From Meandrina meandrites (lineage: Eukaryota > Cnidaria > Anthozoa > Scleractinia > Meandrinidae): a stretch of 64,000 nt of DNA. This document shows, piece by piece, positions 13,001-23,800 of the stretch (the stretch's first letter is position 1; each line of letters starts with the position of its first letter). The DNA lies in contig OY855909.1 of assembly GCA_963693305.1 (NCBI GenBank), positions 3,819,241-3,883,240 of the forward strand. The letters are read 5' to 3'. The notes beneath the pieces are model-generated. The model was given only the letters and a program-made list of their open reading frames with translations. It did not search any database and was not told the origin of the DNA. Both the position numbers and the translations under genes were made by a program.

Positions 13001-13797
13001 TTGTTATTAAAGTGCTAGCTAGCTGGTGTCATTGTATTGTGTGAACTCCAACCTGACAAAATGCTCCTTGAAGAGGGGAGAGTAGGACCTGCTGTGAACT
13101 AAGATTTAATTCTTCCCATCCAGGAGGACTACCTCTCCTCGCGTCATGCTTTAAATACTGGGATAAGCTATGCCTGCCTCATAATTTGGCCCCCCTCCCC
13201 CCAGCCTCAATTGAATTACTGAAACAGTGAAATTTCACTTGTTGGTGCTCAGTGTCACTTAAAAATGTAGGTCAAGTTTGTCACATTTCTGGAGGTATTT
13301 CTGTGAGATTTTGCTTTAGACACACTAATTTGCATACACAAATCGTCATACAATACAATTGTGTGGTTCCAGAAAATATCCATACCCTTGACCTCCCTGT
13401 GGAGGATCTTGTAAATTCTGAAGGGGAGAGGATTTTAAAAAAGGAGAGTATGAAACTAAACTGGAATTTCCAGAGGGGAGCAGGCTAGGGGTTCAAACCA
13501 ATAAGCCCTCTGTGGGGGGAGTATGGATATTTTCTGGAACAACTCATTTTCAAAATAGGTTTTTCCTGGTAAGACTACTGAAGATAAGTCCTGAATAATT
13601 TGTTTATCTGTTACCTATCAGGATGTCTCTCGGGTATCGACATGGTAGAGTTCAATCCTGCAATCGGAACAGAAGAAGACGTAATAAAAACTGCCAAAAA
13701 TACAATGAAACTTATTCAAATCTTGCTGGGCAAGAAAAGCCACCTTGATGAAGCTCCATTACCTCCTGTTGACGACAACAAAGCTTCAAGTGGATAA
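1034..13797 (+). CDS. ARG: Arginase, mitochondrial type (12 exons)
   Basis: Arginase hydrolyses L-arginine to ornithine and urea using two Mn ions. Exons, all GT-AG and frame-compatible: 1034-1168, 6873-6945, 7711-7823, 8249-8316, 10249-10309, 10747-10842, 11130-11167, 11668-11724, 11878-11982, 12569-12645, 12800-12859, 13622-13797. They give 352 aa, close to vertebrate ARG2 (about 354). Visible ligands: H129 in GGDHS, D152/H154/D156 in DAHMDIN, D259/D261 in [10 protein letters not shown]169 (GNLHG) and E304 (VEFNP) match catalytic and substrate positions. These are offset from human ARG1 numbering by a constant 27-28 residues. The first ~30 residues are Arg/Lys-rich without acidic residues, which suggests a mitochondrial presequence (inference). 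The usual DAHAD is DAHMD here. Intron 1 is 5.7 kb and full of repeats. EXOSC5 lies convergently downstream. Confidence 0.95.
1975..2656. repeat. Inverted-repeat MITE, mariner/Tigger-like ends
   Basis: The left end CAGTCGAAGCTCTCTTAACG is mirrored at the right end by sequence ending AGAGCTTTGACTG. The left end follows a TA; the right end is followed by CATA. Inside are several degenerate copies of a CGTAAGCGGCC-type motif in both orientations. There is no coding capacity. The CAGTC termini and TA flank suggest a Tc1/mariner-superfamily non-autonomous element; the family call is inference. Another short element (2131-2317) is inserted inside. Confidence 0.6.
2131..2317. repeat. Short MITE, GTTCCAGAAAATATCC ends, copy 1
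   Basis: The ends GGTTCCAAGAAAATATCCAT and the inverted GGATATTTTCTGGAA bracket about 185 bases rich in C-runs and pyrimidine blocks. It lies inside the larger MITE at 1975-2656. A second copy with perfect 20 bp inverted ends is at 13362-13543, which defines the family within this window. Confidence 0.6.
4143..5177. mobile_element. 1.0 kb MITE with perfect 9 bp TSD (ACTTAATAG)
   Basis: Inverted ends GGACGTATACAAAACATGGA / TCCATGTTTTGTATACGTCC are flanked by identical ACTTAATAG copies at 4134-4142 and 5178-5186. A 9 bp duplication is typical of the Mutator superfamily. Subterminal blocks on both sides (about 4160-4260 and 5040-5160) are minisatellites of palindromic units such as GGTCCATGGACC. 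The centre carries nothing I recognise. Open frames here that read as Gly-Pro-Trp-Thr repeats are translations of the minisatellite. It is nested in the 2.8 kb element. Confidence 0.75.
6308..6402. repeat. Paired G28 and C18 homopolymer tracts
   Basis: An uninterrupted run of 28 G (6308-6335) is followed about 50 bases later by 18 C (6385-6402). The run lengths are likely assembly- or sequencing-sensitive. The two tracts could pair into a hairpin. Confidence 0.8.
9060..9835 (+). pseudogene. Decayed Ty3/gypsy reverse-transcriptase fragments, two tandem copies
   Basis: At about 9750-9790 the + strand reads [15 protein letters not shown], the hallmark [13 protein letters not shown] block of Ty3/gypsy reverse transcriptase. 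A second diverged copy near 9316-9355 reads [12 protein letters not shown]. The flanking sequence is also similar between the two (both carry a GGCTTTGTGT block some 200 bases upstream), so a roughly 450-500 base segment was duplicated. Stops and frameshifts are frequent and no LTR or integrase is seen. It is a relic in an arginase intron. Confidence 0.6.
13362..13543. repeat. Short MITE, GTTCCAGAAAATATCC ends, copy 2
   Basis: Perfect 20 bp inverted ends, GTTCCAGAAAATATCCATAC at 13366-13385 and its complement at 13521-13540, bracket a purine-rich core. It belongs to the same family as 2131-2317. It lies in the last arginase intron, about 80 bases before the last exon. Confidence 0.7.
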
Positions 13798-14566
13798 CAG
13801 AGGAGAAAGGGATATATGGGGGAATCAGAAAAAAGAACAATAGTGCCCAAGAACATTTTGTCACAGACTTGTACTAGGACTACTGACGAGGGTATAGTGT
13901 ATGTTTATTTACAAATGTTACAGATTTAAAACAAACTGACTTAAGTCTAGCAAAAATTTGAACCCCTCAGTTGTGGATCCAGAGGTACTTAAAATGAGGC
14001 CTGGGAAAAGTGATCACAGGTTTTTCCTGGCTTAAAAAAGAGGCCTTGGAGTGAAGGTGGGCCTTTTCTCTGGCTCAAAATGTTTCAGCCCTTAGGGCAT
14101 CAATATTTTTTCAACAAAGAAGGGGCAGGCACCCAATGCCCATCTCCTAGTCTGTCCGTGAATGTAAATTGTCGATATAGGAAATAACTGTACACATAGG
14201 GAAATGAATGTTCCGTCAGGTGACTTGCATTTGGTACCTTCTGGCAAGGTAAATATGCTCACACTATAGAACTTTGGCATTTAGTTTCAGTCCTATGTAG
14301 TCCTATGGAACCTGTGTCAGTCTATACCAACCCAAAAATCAGCTTTCCAAATCTGTTGTGGTGGCTAACTTATTAACTTCTATCAACTTGGTAATTAGTT
14401 GTTTGTTTCACTTCCCTGATGCTAAACACAAATTTATGTTCAAAAACTACCAGTTAACTGAGTGTATAATCCTGTATTTTGGATGTAAATGACAACCAAA
14501 AATTTTAATGGCATAATGCAAATATTTAATATATACACCCACAAAATATAATTATAAAAAAAATAT

Positions 14567-14572
14567 AATAAA
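14567..14572 (+). terminator. Candidate poly(A) signal for arginase
   Basis: An AATAAA hexamer lies in an A/T-rich stretch about 770 bases after the arginase stop. It is the first canonical hexamer I noticed downstream. A 3' UTR of this length is ordinary, but transcript data would be needed to settle it. Confidence 0.35.
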
Positions 14573-15039
14573 ATAATCACTGCTGTGCAGGATTGTTGGG
14601 TGATGGCAGGATTTAAGTCGGAAGTAATATTGCACTAAGTTTCCCATGCAGAAATTCTTTGGGCTTGCCATACAATCTTTCTCCCCTACTGGGAGGAATG
14701 TGGGTCGAGCCCCAACAACAATCTTGCACTAATTGCCACTTAATAGTTAAAAGAGTAAGAATATACTGTAAAAACTATGTTATTATTTATTGCTGTAGAC
14801 CTTGCTTTGTACCCAAATTGAGCCAAAACAAGCCAAGCAAGGATGTATTAAGATAAAATTGGTCAGTAACATGTTAACCAAATATTGAGTGCAGGACACT
14901 AATACTGTTCCTGTACCATTTCCAGTCATTCAATGAATTACGAAATATTGATTAAAATGAAATTTTCAAATGTACAGCCTGTCAACTTTTCTTTTTTCAT
15001 ATTACACCTGTTCGATAGCTGAATACTAAGTAGACTGGG

Positions 15040-16215
15040 TAGTTTCCTTTTTCTCCCAGAGCTCATAAATTGGAGCTGAAAAGTGACCAGCAAAAATGGC
15101 CATCTTTAACCCCAACTTTTGAATGACCACTTTGCCTGTTTGCTCATCACTATATGTGGGAAGGCTTGGGCAGCTCATAATGTAAGGAAACAGCCATGCA
15201 AGATGCCATGAAGTGCATAGCAGTGAATGCTGATGTTAGATTGGAAGTTGTGCATGTGAATACATCTTGTTAAACTTCCCTTTTAAAATTACTGTTTAAT
15301 CAAACAAAACCCTAATAGTGAATAATAGCAGTCATAATACCCGACGATAGTTGTACTTGCCAATGAGATTGGGTAATTTATGCAACTGGAGTGTTGTTGA
15401 GAGTTGCTTAGTTCTTGCAGTAGTACAGCAGCTTAGTGTAGCAGTTGCTATTGTTTGGGGGCTAGTGGCATTGTTCCTGTTGTTTGTTCTATTGTTCTCT
15501 CCACAGGTAGCGAGCCATTCATGTGAGACCTTGTGAGAGTTGCTTCCTGACCCAGTTCTTGTAGCATTTGATTTTTTTGTGGGGGAAATTCATAATACCA
15601 GTAAATTAGTTTACTGAGATAAAAAAATACATCAGAGAATGGAGAAGACTGAGACAAATTATAAACATCAAACTCAAAATTCTTAGACTAAATCTTTCAA
15701 GATGTGTAATTCACCAAATTATGAGGTTACTGGCAGTCATAATAACTTGAAAGGGGTCCCAGAATGGAACAAAAAAAATCACATTATTTTACTATTACTG
15801 TTTTGGATGGAACTGCTTTGTCTCCCTCAGCACATAGAGCAGAGCTTGAAAAGGTGGCAGCCAAAATGGCTATCTTTGTATAGAAAGTTTTCCTACTCGC
15901 TTTTTTACTTTCTTAACAACATCAAAGGGAAAGTATGGCTGAAAAAGGAACATTTGGTCCCAACACAAAAGAATTTGCTATTTACTGGAAATTCAGCTAG
16001 AGCAACACAGAGGTAGATTTTTTTTGGCTAGCTCGGAGAGTGAGCTGGAGCAGAGCTTGGAAAGTGAGTAGCAATAATGGCTGTCTTTGTATGGCCTGCT
16101 CGCTTGTTTACTCATTGCTGGACAATATCAAAGGAAATGTAGAGATGAATGAAGACTGAGGTAGTTTTTTCTCCACTAGCTCAAAGAGCAAGCTGGAAAC
16201 CAAGCAGGACAAATA
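15040..16215 (+). repeat. Degenerate ~200 bp tandem repeat
   Basis: At least three diverged units share GAGCTTGAAAAGTG..AGCA..AATGGC(C/T)ATCTTT and a following CTCGCTTGTTTACTCATTGC-type block, near 15060, 15840, 16040 and (partial) 16180. It is non-coding and lies between the convergent arginase and EXOSC5 genes. Confidence 0.45.
15415..15560 (+). repeat. Dispersed direct repeat, copy 1
   Basis: About 145 bases, including GGGGCTAGTGGCATTGTTCC and TGTTCTATTGTTCTCT, recur at 17335-17475 with moderate divergence and in the same orientation. No coding potential or terminal structure was recognised. Confidence 0.5.
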
Positions 16216-16793
16216 TAGAACAGTATGCTTTAATAAAAAAAATTAATAATAAATATATGGTCAAAATACTTTTTTTTCAAGTTTTAACATTTGCACTTTG
16301 TCTGTTTATGCCACTTGGTTATCAAATGAGGCTCAGTTCTCCAGGATTCCTTCTTCTTTTTTACTTAACTGTTCTTGAATACTTTTCTGTATAATGTTGC
16401 CAAGTTAAAAATGTTTAAAACTGACATCATTACTGATCTGTTCCAGCAGACCTTGCATCAAAATTTGGGTAGGTGACAGGAGTTTTGGCCACATTCTACA
16501 ACTTCTCAGACTCAGATTTTTGGAAACTGTCATTGCATGACGCTGACGTAATTACTGCACACATGATTCACAAGGAAAGCTGGCCAGTGCATGTGCCGAG
16601 TTGAACATTATGCTATAAATAGCTCATTCAAGCAAAACTTGCATTGGTCCTGTCCTGTTCTTCATCCACCCGCCTTGCTACTGACAGTGTAGATGTTGAG
16701 ATGTTTAAACTAAGCAATGTTTATGTCCATGAACTTTGCATCCTGTTTATAAAAAAAAGACAATTTGCTTATAAATAATTATTGCACTGTCAG

Positions 16794-17024
16794 TTACTAT
16801 CAAACTCAGAAAACCGTGAACACCTGAAATATTTCAGGAATGTTGATTGTCTAGTGCCCAATCAAAATAAAGTTCAGGACATGCAAGCAAACCTCAAAAC
16901 CACAAACTAATAACCGTTGCTGTTTGCGGTTTAGTTTTCTCACGCCTGATTGGCTTTTTCCTTGCAACACAATAACATTCCATTAATATTTCTGGTGTTC
17001 ACGGTTTTCTGAGTTTCGCAGTAA
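16794..17024. repeat. 231 bp foldback element
   Basis: The ends ACTCAGAAAACCGTGAACAC and GTGTTCACGGTTTTCTGAGT are inverted copies, with a further TTACT..AGTAA extension outside. The core is AT-rich and non-coding. Confidence 0.6.
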
Positions 17025-17334
17025 ATGTAAGAAATGTAAAATTTAATTAATAGGTTGCCCATTTCGACAAATTTTGAATTTTGATACTTTGATGCTAATA
17101 ATGAACAGATCCAGTCCTCAGGGTCCTCAGTCGGAAATCAGGTAAAACGAAAACTCTGGAGTCGGCAAGCAAAGGGAGCCAAGGGGGAACTAAAGCCATG
17201 GTGTTCAGCAGTTCCCACCCCTCCCCATCTCCTTGTTGGGCCAGTATTTTTTATCTTCATCTTATCATTGCCCGATCCCCAAGGGTTTCTGACAAGTTAA
17301 CATGAGCTGGGCAACAAGAAATCATAGTGTAGCA

Positions 17335-17475
17335 GTTCTTGTAAGTATTTGGTCCTCCAGTGTAGAAGTCGCTACTGTTTTGGGGCTAGGGATATTGTTC
17401 CTGTTGATTGTTCTATTGTTCTCTTGAAGAGTTAGGAGCCATTCATGTGCGACCTTGCAAGAGGTGCTACCCGAC
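17335..17475 (+). repeat. Dispersed direct repeat, copy 2
   Basis: This is a diverged copy of 15415-15560. It ends exactly where the CAGTGG foldback (17476-17630) begins, which suggests that element inserted into this older repeat. Confidence 0.5.
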
Positions 17476-17630
17476 CAGTGGTGGATCCAGACCTTCAGCT
17501 AAGGGGGAGGGGTGCTTTTGAAGGCTTAGTATGAATGTTGAATTCTGCGAACATAATTCAGGCAGTGCACTACTCCCGAAAAAATAAGCAGCGGGGGGCA
17601 CCCCGGGCTCCTCCCCTGGATCTGCCACTG
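17476..17630. repeat. Foldback MITE with CAGTGG ends
   Basis: The ends CAGTGGTGGATCCAG and CTGGATCTGCCACTG form imperfect inverted repeats around a G/C-run-rich core of about 155 bases. CAGTGG-ended elements of this shape are commonly hAT-like (family knowledge; not proven here). I could not define a clean 8 bp duplication. It touches the 3' end of EXOSC5. Confidence 0.6.
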
Positions 17631-17708
17631 CTTACCCCAAGAAAGTGAACCCTTCTGCAAGCACACCACAATAATTATGAAAAGAAGAGCTGTTACGTAT
17701 AATTTTAC

Positions 17709-20441
17709 CTTGGAAAGCTTTCTTTCTACAGACAGCCTGAAGAAGTCAAAAAGTTTGGTAGCAGCACTCCGACATGCTTCTAAACATTTGTCATACTGAA
17801 AACAATTGAGAAAAGATCTTATTTACAAGATTGATGACAAAGAAACTCACTATGCATGCTGGGGTTCTTGAAAATTTACACTGTCTATACGGGTAACTTG
17901 CGATTGAGTGGCTAACTGATGACAATGGGTTGTTCTTTGTGAACATAACAGAAGTTTGAGTAAGCATAACATGTGCATAAGTAAGATGCAGGCTAGTATT
18001 GTATGTTTAAAGTTTCGTTACCTTCCTTAAGTACCGTAAAACAACTGAAAACTGACTTTTCTGGGTTGAAATAAAATGAACCTTGCTCAAGAAATTTTCA
18101 GGTTTTGCTATTTTTACCTCTTGCAGTGTAAAACTCCCAGTTGTTGATGACGTTATCACATTTTTGTTGATACTATCAAATGCAAACATCATCACTGCTG
18201 AGGCTGACTGTAAAAAAAGAAAAAGTGTCAACGTATTTCATGTTTTTTTTTTATGTTCAACTTGCTGCTTGATCTACCGGTAAGTCACAAAAACAATGCT
18301 CACCAATTCAGCATTCTCATTCCTTACTTTATCTTGACTTCCCAAAAATCCTTCTTTTGTCAAAAGATTTAGAATAAAAATCAAAAAAAAAAATGGCAGC
18401 AACATTTTAATAAAATGTCTCTGCTTCCCACCCCCCCCCCCCCCCCCCGCAATCAAATCTCTTTAACACATGTACAGTAGTTCTTATATCAAGCAATAGG
18501 TGCATTTAGATTATCTGATAGTGAACTTTGCCTTCCTGTGTCAAGTACAGATAAATACCTTTTCCTGTTCCAAAGTTGGATCCAGCTGAATGTCACCGTC
18601 TTCACTCAAGGCACAACACACAGCACAAACCAAACACTTCATTGGAAAACCAGCATCAACCATAGCCATGCAGGCAGCATTGATCGCACAAGAGAGTAGC
18701 TTTGACAGCAGTTAACAAAAACAAACGTCTACATGTATTGAGAAAGATGTAAGTTGGGTTGGCATGAGAACAGTTTTAGTAACTGTGGTGCGAGTGTGAG
18801 TCCTGGACTGGAGTATTTATATAACCTATGACATGCAACATGCAGTCAGATGCACTGACAACTGAGCTGTGTGAAGACTTTTTGTGAGCTTAGCTCATTT
18901 ACTATCACCGACCAGAGAAGACATCTGACATTCAGGATAATGTATAGAGCGTATTCACTCACGTGACCAACAGCCATATTGGATTACCTAAACAAAAGAT
19001 GATTTTTTAATAAAAATAGATTTTAATTCCCGGTGGTATGGCTTGGTACACCAATATGCCCGCCGTTTAAGATGGGAAATAAACAAGACAATAGGATACT
19101 GATCCACAATCCTGAACAAGCTGTAGGACGATCATTAGGGATGATCTAGGGTGTCTGGAGGTTAGCACAACTGGATCACAGCTGTTTCGTATAACTCTCT
19201 CCATTTGTTTTTCTGCACAGCCTGTGGATTAATGATAACAACAACTGAGAAACAAGTTAAAGCAATTTCTAGTTTAAATTAAATGGATAACAGAGTGACA
19301 GTTTGAACCTCTGGCAAAAGAAAATAGAGTCCCCCCCCCACCTGGCCACCCACTCACAAGGGGGGGGGGGGGGGGGGTAATAGCTGCTAACAAATTCACC
19401 AAACATTTTTGGTAGGTACTGGTACAAGTCAAATGCCCAAAACCACACAAGCCAAAATGCAAACTTGACCCCAGGGTTTTTGCCTTTCAACCCTAGAGTA
19501 AAAGCGACAGACAGTACAGTGCCCTTAAACGTTGTAGTGCAGTGTCACTCACTGTCTGTATCAATTACCTGGCATACCAACTTTTGGTCTGAAAACAACT
19601 TCTACGGTAGCTTTATCTATGAGTTCTTTGCTTTGTCTGACCTCGGCGGGGCCATATGCTGCCGCAATCACTTGTGTATTTCCTAAAACAGTGATATTCA
19701 TCAAGTAAAGCTCAGTAAAGTAACAGTTAATGTTAGCAACTTCAGAATACCCGGCCACTTTTTTTGTGTATAAATCTATTGCTCCCGTGCTCCCGCAATG
19801 GAGTGGGTAAATAATTAAAGTAAGAGGCGTTAAACTACTGCTACCGCGGTCCCGCACTCCCGAAGTCACAAAATAATTAAAATAAGAGGTGTTAAACTAC
19901 TGCTACCGCGGTCCCGCACTCCCGAAGTTATGGAATAATTAAAATAAGAGCTGTTCAACTACTGCTACCGCGGTCCCGCACTCCCGAAGTCGACGAATAA
20001 TTAAGCGCTTGCTTCGGCTCATGGATTAAAGAACGAGGTATACTCATGTGTTCGGCTCATGGATTTAAGAACGAGGTATACTCGTGTGTTTAGCGCGCTT
20101 GCTTCGGCTATGACTTCGTTACCGTGTGATCAGCTACTGAATCTCATTATGGCCACCTCGGGACCGCGGTAGCAGGACTACAAGGCACAAAAAAGTAGCC
20201 GGGTATTCTGAAGTTTAGCCCGGACAATGTTCGAGAATGCGTTTATGGGAAGAAAGCTTGTTCTTGAATGTCTCGTATTTTTCCCTAGATGTAGCCCAAA
20301 CATCAAAATATCCAAACCGTTACCCTGCAGAAAACTTGCTGATCCATCTGTTTTGTTCAAAAGACTCTGTTCACATCGCATTGATCTAAGTTCTGATGAA
20401 TATCGTGCAAGATTCAAATCTGTAGTTTCTTCGCCCGCCAT
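17709..20441 (-). CDS. EXOSC5: Exosome component 5 / RRP46 (6 exons; C-terminus unresolved)
   Basis: An RNase PH-fold subunit of the nine-subunit RNA exosome ring, acting in nuclear and cytoplasmic 3' RNA processing; animal copies are catalytically inactive (family knowledge). Exons in transcript order: 20441-20324, 19682-19569, 19212-19100, 18699-18559, 18207-18118, 17795-17709, all GT-AG and in frame, giving 221 codons; the human protein has 235. Visible blocks: [39 protein letters not shown], a loop ending QLVQDCGS, then [20 protein letters not shown]. The start MAGEE (20441) was chosen by length; in-frame upstream Mets extend to 20528. After SVERKLSK either a GTAAAA donor or read-through keeps the same frame, and that frame runs on into the CAGTGG foldback and stops near 17528. 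The true stop is therefore uncertain. It is head-to-head with BCKDHA. Confidence 0.88.
18431..18448. repeat. C18 homopolymer
   Basis: An uninterrupted C run in an EXOSC5 intron. A matching G18 run lies at 19360-19377 in the next intron upstream of the gene. Confidence 0.8.
19740..20213. repeat. 474 bp inverted-repeat element with internal tandem repeats
   Basis: The ends CTTCAGAATACCCGGC and GCCGGGTATTCTGAAG are exact inverted repeats. Inside are three ~61 bp tandem units carrying CTACCGCGGTCCCGCACTCC (about 19807-19991), then two ~45 bp units carrying GGCTCATGGATT. The left end is 58 bases from the acceptor of EXOSC5 exon 2. No convincing target duplication was seen. Confidence 0.65.
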
Positions 20442-20855
20442 TTTGAATTTCCTCTTGTGTTCGCGGGCTCCTGTCATAATTCCCTTCCTGGAGTAGGGTG
20501 AGGTAGTCATTTTCAAACGCAATTTCAACTGCTTTTCGTATTCCCCATAGATCTTTTAAAAAGTACTCGCATTATAGCTTTTTTCAAAAAAAAAACAAAA
20601 AACAATAGAATACTGAAGTTTTGAAACACTTTTCCCCGAAGTTTGAAGCGATTCCCTCCTTCCCCTTCCTCGTTCCGCTGAAACGTTCCACTCACCCATC
20701 GACCCCCTCCCCACTAAATATCGTTATTTACTAAACTTCTACTAACAAGAGGACTAAAACTTGTGATTTTCGAATACAATTTTCAATTTCCCACGACAAC
20801 GAAGCTATTGCAACTTATCATTGAAAATTTTCCAAATTTTCTAACTTTTGGCGGG

Positions 20856-23800
20856 CGGCAGCACTTTTCCACGGGTGGCGGGTGGCGGGTGGCGGGTAAC
20901 GGGTGGCGGGTAACTTGTGACAGTGAAAAAAAAAATCTCTATCAATCTATCTACAAATCTCTCTATCAACATTCTCTATCAATGCTTTTTTTTTAATTTT
21001 TATTATTTTTCTCTTTTTTTTCAGTTAATATCCCCGAGGATATTAACTGAAGGGGTAGAGGGACGTGGGTGATCATATTTCATCAGGTTGTAATAAGATC
21101 TGCTCGACGCTGTATATTCTCGTGCAAGTCGCGGCGGCAAGTCTGGAATGTTTGATGATGACTTTTCCACGGGTGGCGGGTGGCGGGTGGCGGGTGATAT
21201 GAGACATAAAGAAGTTCAATTTGTCTATAATTTGTACATCATCGCTGCCATCGTCAGAGGACGGCAGGGGTGCGCGAAGAGTATTGTTCCTCTTAAATGT
21301 TGACTGTGTCGCAAGGCTATCAGACGCGCTATCTTTATCGGGAGATTCAGTAACAAATTCTTCTTCGGGTGGATCGTCTCCGCTTTGCTTAATCTGTACA
21401 TCATCATCGCTATCGGCCCACGACGGCAGGGGTGCGCGAAGAGTCTTGTTCCTCTTATATGCTGACTTTGTGGTGAGGCTATCTGACGTACTATCTTCAT
21501 CGGGAGATTCAGTAAGTAATTCTTCCTCGGGTGGATCGTCTTGGCTTTTCTCAAAAGCAAATTCCTACACAAATTGGAAACCAAATAATTAAAATGAAAG
21601 CGCGACAAAAAGTGACGAAACAATACACGAGAAAATGGTTTATTACAGTAATTTCCCTTGTTTGTAAACTTTGAGGCGGAAAAGCCTTTCTAACGTCTTT
21701 GTTTCACGGCTTTAAAACTGAAAACGAGATTAAAATTTATATGTTATAGTTAAAGAACGCGGAATGCCCAATCAAAGAAAAAAGAAAAGGTCAGATTTTG
21801 GCAATAGTCCCGCTTTTATCCAGACTTTTCTGTTAAAATGATTAATATTAGTAATTTGTTACAAATGATATCTGATGCTCATTGTAATCTCGACTTCTAA
21901 GGTACGACCCCCGATTAGCTTTTGTGAAACAATTTCTCAGAGTGTTTATCGTCTAGTTCATATCCTAACATTGTTCACTCGGAGTTTGAATAAAGATTGC
22001 AGAAGTTATAGTTAGTTAGTTGTCCTTACAGTACAGTGTACAAAGAAGAAAAAACCTGGCAACAGATGCACATTTCAGTGGGATGATAACATTATTCAAC
22101 TTATGTTTGCTCTTAAATTTAATATCATTCGGCATCTCGCTTTATCGCTATTTCGTGTTTTCAACACGCCCGCGCAAAACATAATTCTTTTGCCCGACAA
22201 AAGGTTCATATAAAATTTTGCTTGCCTAATCACGGGAGATTTGACGTTATCCGACTTATTGCGGGCGAGCAAAAGCGAGCCCGCAGCCTATTCTTGAGGT
22301 CAGCGGCACTTTCTTTAGCGGACTTGGAGCAAAATGTGGGCACATTTTTGGCATTCCTTTGTTCTTCCAACTGGAATGAATGGTATGTTAGCAAGCGGCG
22401 GAGCAAAGGCCATGGTGTTGAGTTCAAGGTCCGTGGTCATTGTTCACGTGAATTTCGTGAGTAATGCAATTTTCCGAAGCACATGTCACGTCCGGCGTTT
22501 ACTTGTTCGAGCAGCGGGAGGCTAAACTGCAAACTTTGGGGCTAAAAATGAAAAGGAGAAACACCGGTCAATTTTTAAGTGGCTTTAAAATGGAAAATCA
22601 TCGAATACAGAGTGCTAAAACCTTGCTGATGAAGGACTCATCTTCCTTTCACGGCCGCGAAGACATGGTGTCATGGCACTTCCAAATGCGTTTTGAATGC
22701 ACATCACAGACTTGAGCGGTTTCTAAAGACTTCTGAGAACAAAATGGTAATGTTCGTTAGTGCTTCAAGTTTGGATGGAATTTTCAGAAGGATCGGTAAA
22801 GCCGTTGAGTGAATAATTGACTGCAGAAGCCGTTCGCAAAAATCAAAACTTTCGCTTTGGCTTGAACAAGTGAATAATTGATTCCTGTATGTTGAATTGC
22901 ACGGCTTTCAAATTTTCGATATTTTGACGCTTTTGAATACATTTCTTGGCTTCTTCTTAACTGGAAATTAATATGAAACAAAGTTTCTTTCAAGTTTCTC
23001 CCATTTTCCATCTTTAGTCCGGAATTTTAGGCTTTTGAAGCCGAACAGATTTTACACGCACGTAGGCGTGTTGTTATCTGACACCCATCTTTTATCGGGA
23101 CCCGCTTCAGTTGTTTATTTAGCGGCTTTGTTTTGAGTTGTATTTATAGATTTAGAAAGTTACTACAATGCGTCACAAAGTACAAAGGGGTATGTTTATT
23201 AACATTTAAAGGAAAGGAAAGCATTGAAGGCGTTGCTAGTGTTCATTTTGTGCTAGGAACTCTGAAGTATTGTAAGCAATTTTTACGCTGTTTCATGCCG
23301 CCGTGATTTGTAAATACTTTCAATCTTCTCAAATTACCGCTTTTCTGCACCAAGAACGCGAGGAAATTAGCTGTAATTGAAGGCATCGAATAGTCTCTAA
23401 TAAACTTTCATTACTTTAGTAATGAAGTAATAAAATGGATATTCCGGCATCGTAAAACTGTAACGCAAGCTAGCGAGAGGAAGACAAAAGGCCCTGGGAA
23501 CGAATCCGGACAGACAGGCAGACGGACGTACATCCCAGATGCCGGCTTAGTGCGGCGTTACACACTTCGTGTAAGCCGCGCAAAAATCATAGTAAGAGTA
23601 ATAACATATTTTTTATAATAGTAATAATTAAAATTTCTAGGGCGAAAATTCGCATAAGAATACCATCAAACACATCTAAGAAGGAACTGAAATACGCAAC
23701 TGCATAAATCAACAGCAGGAAACTGCAGCCCCACGCGTCTTCCTCGCTATCCTCAATGTCTATTCCATCTTGTAACAAACATGGCCGCCCGCACTTCCTA

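Noticed and set aside
21221..21592. Ser/Leu-rich 123 aa protein on the plus strand of the transposon
   Set aside because: The opposite strand gives a more coherent acidic repeated frame with an upstream acceptor; the plus frame is probably its shadow.
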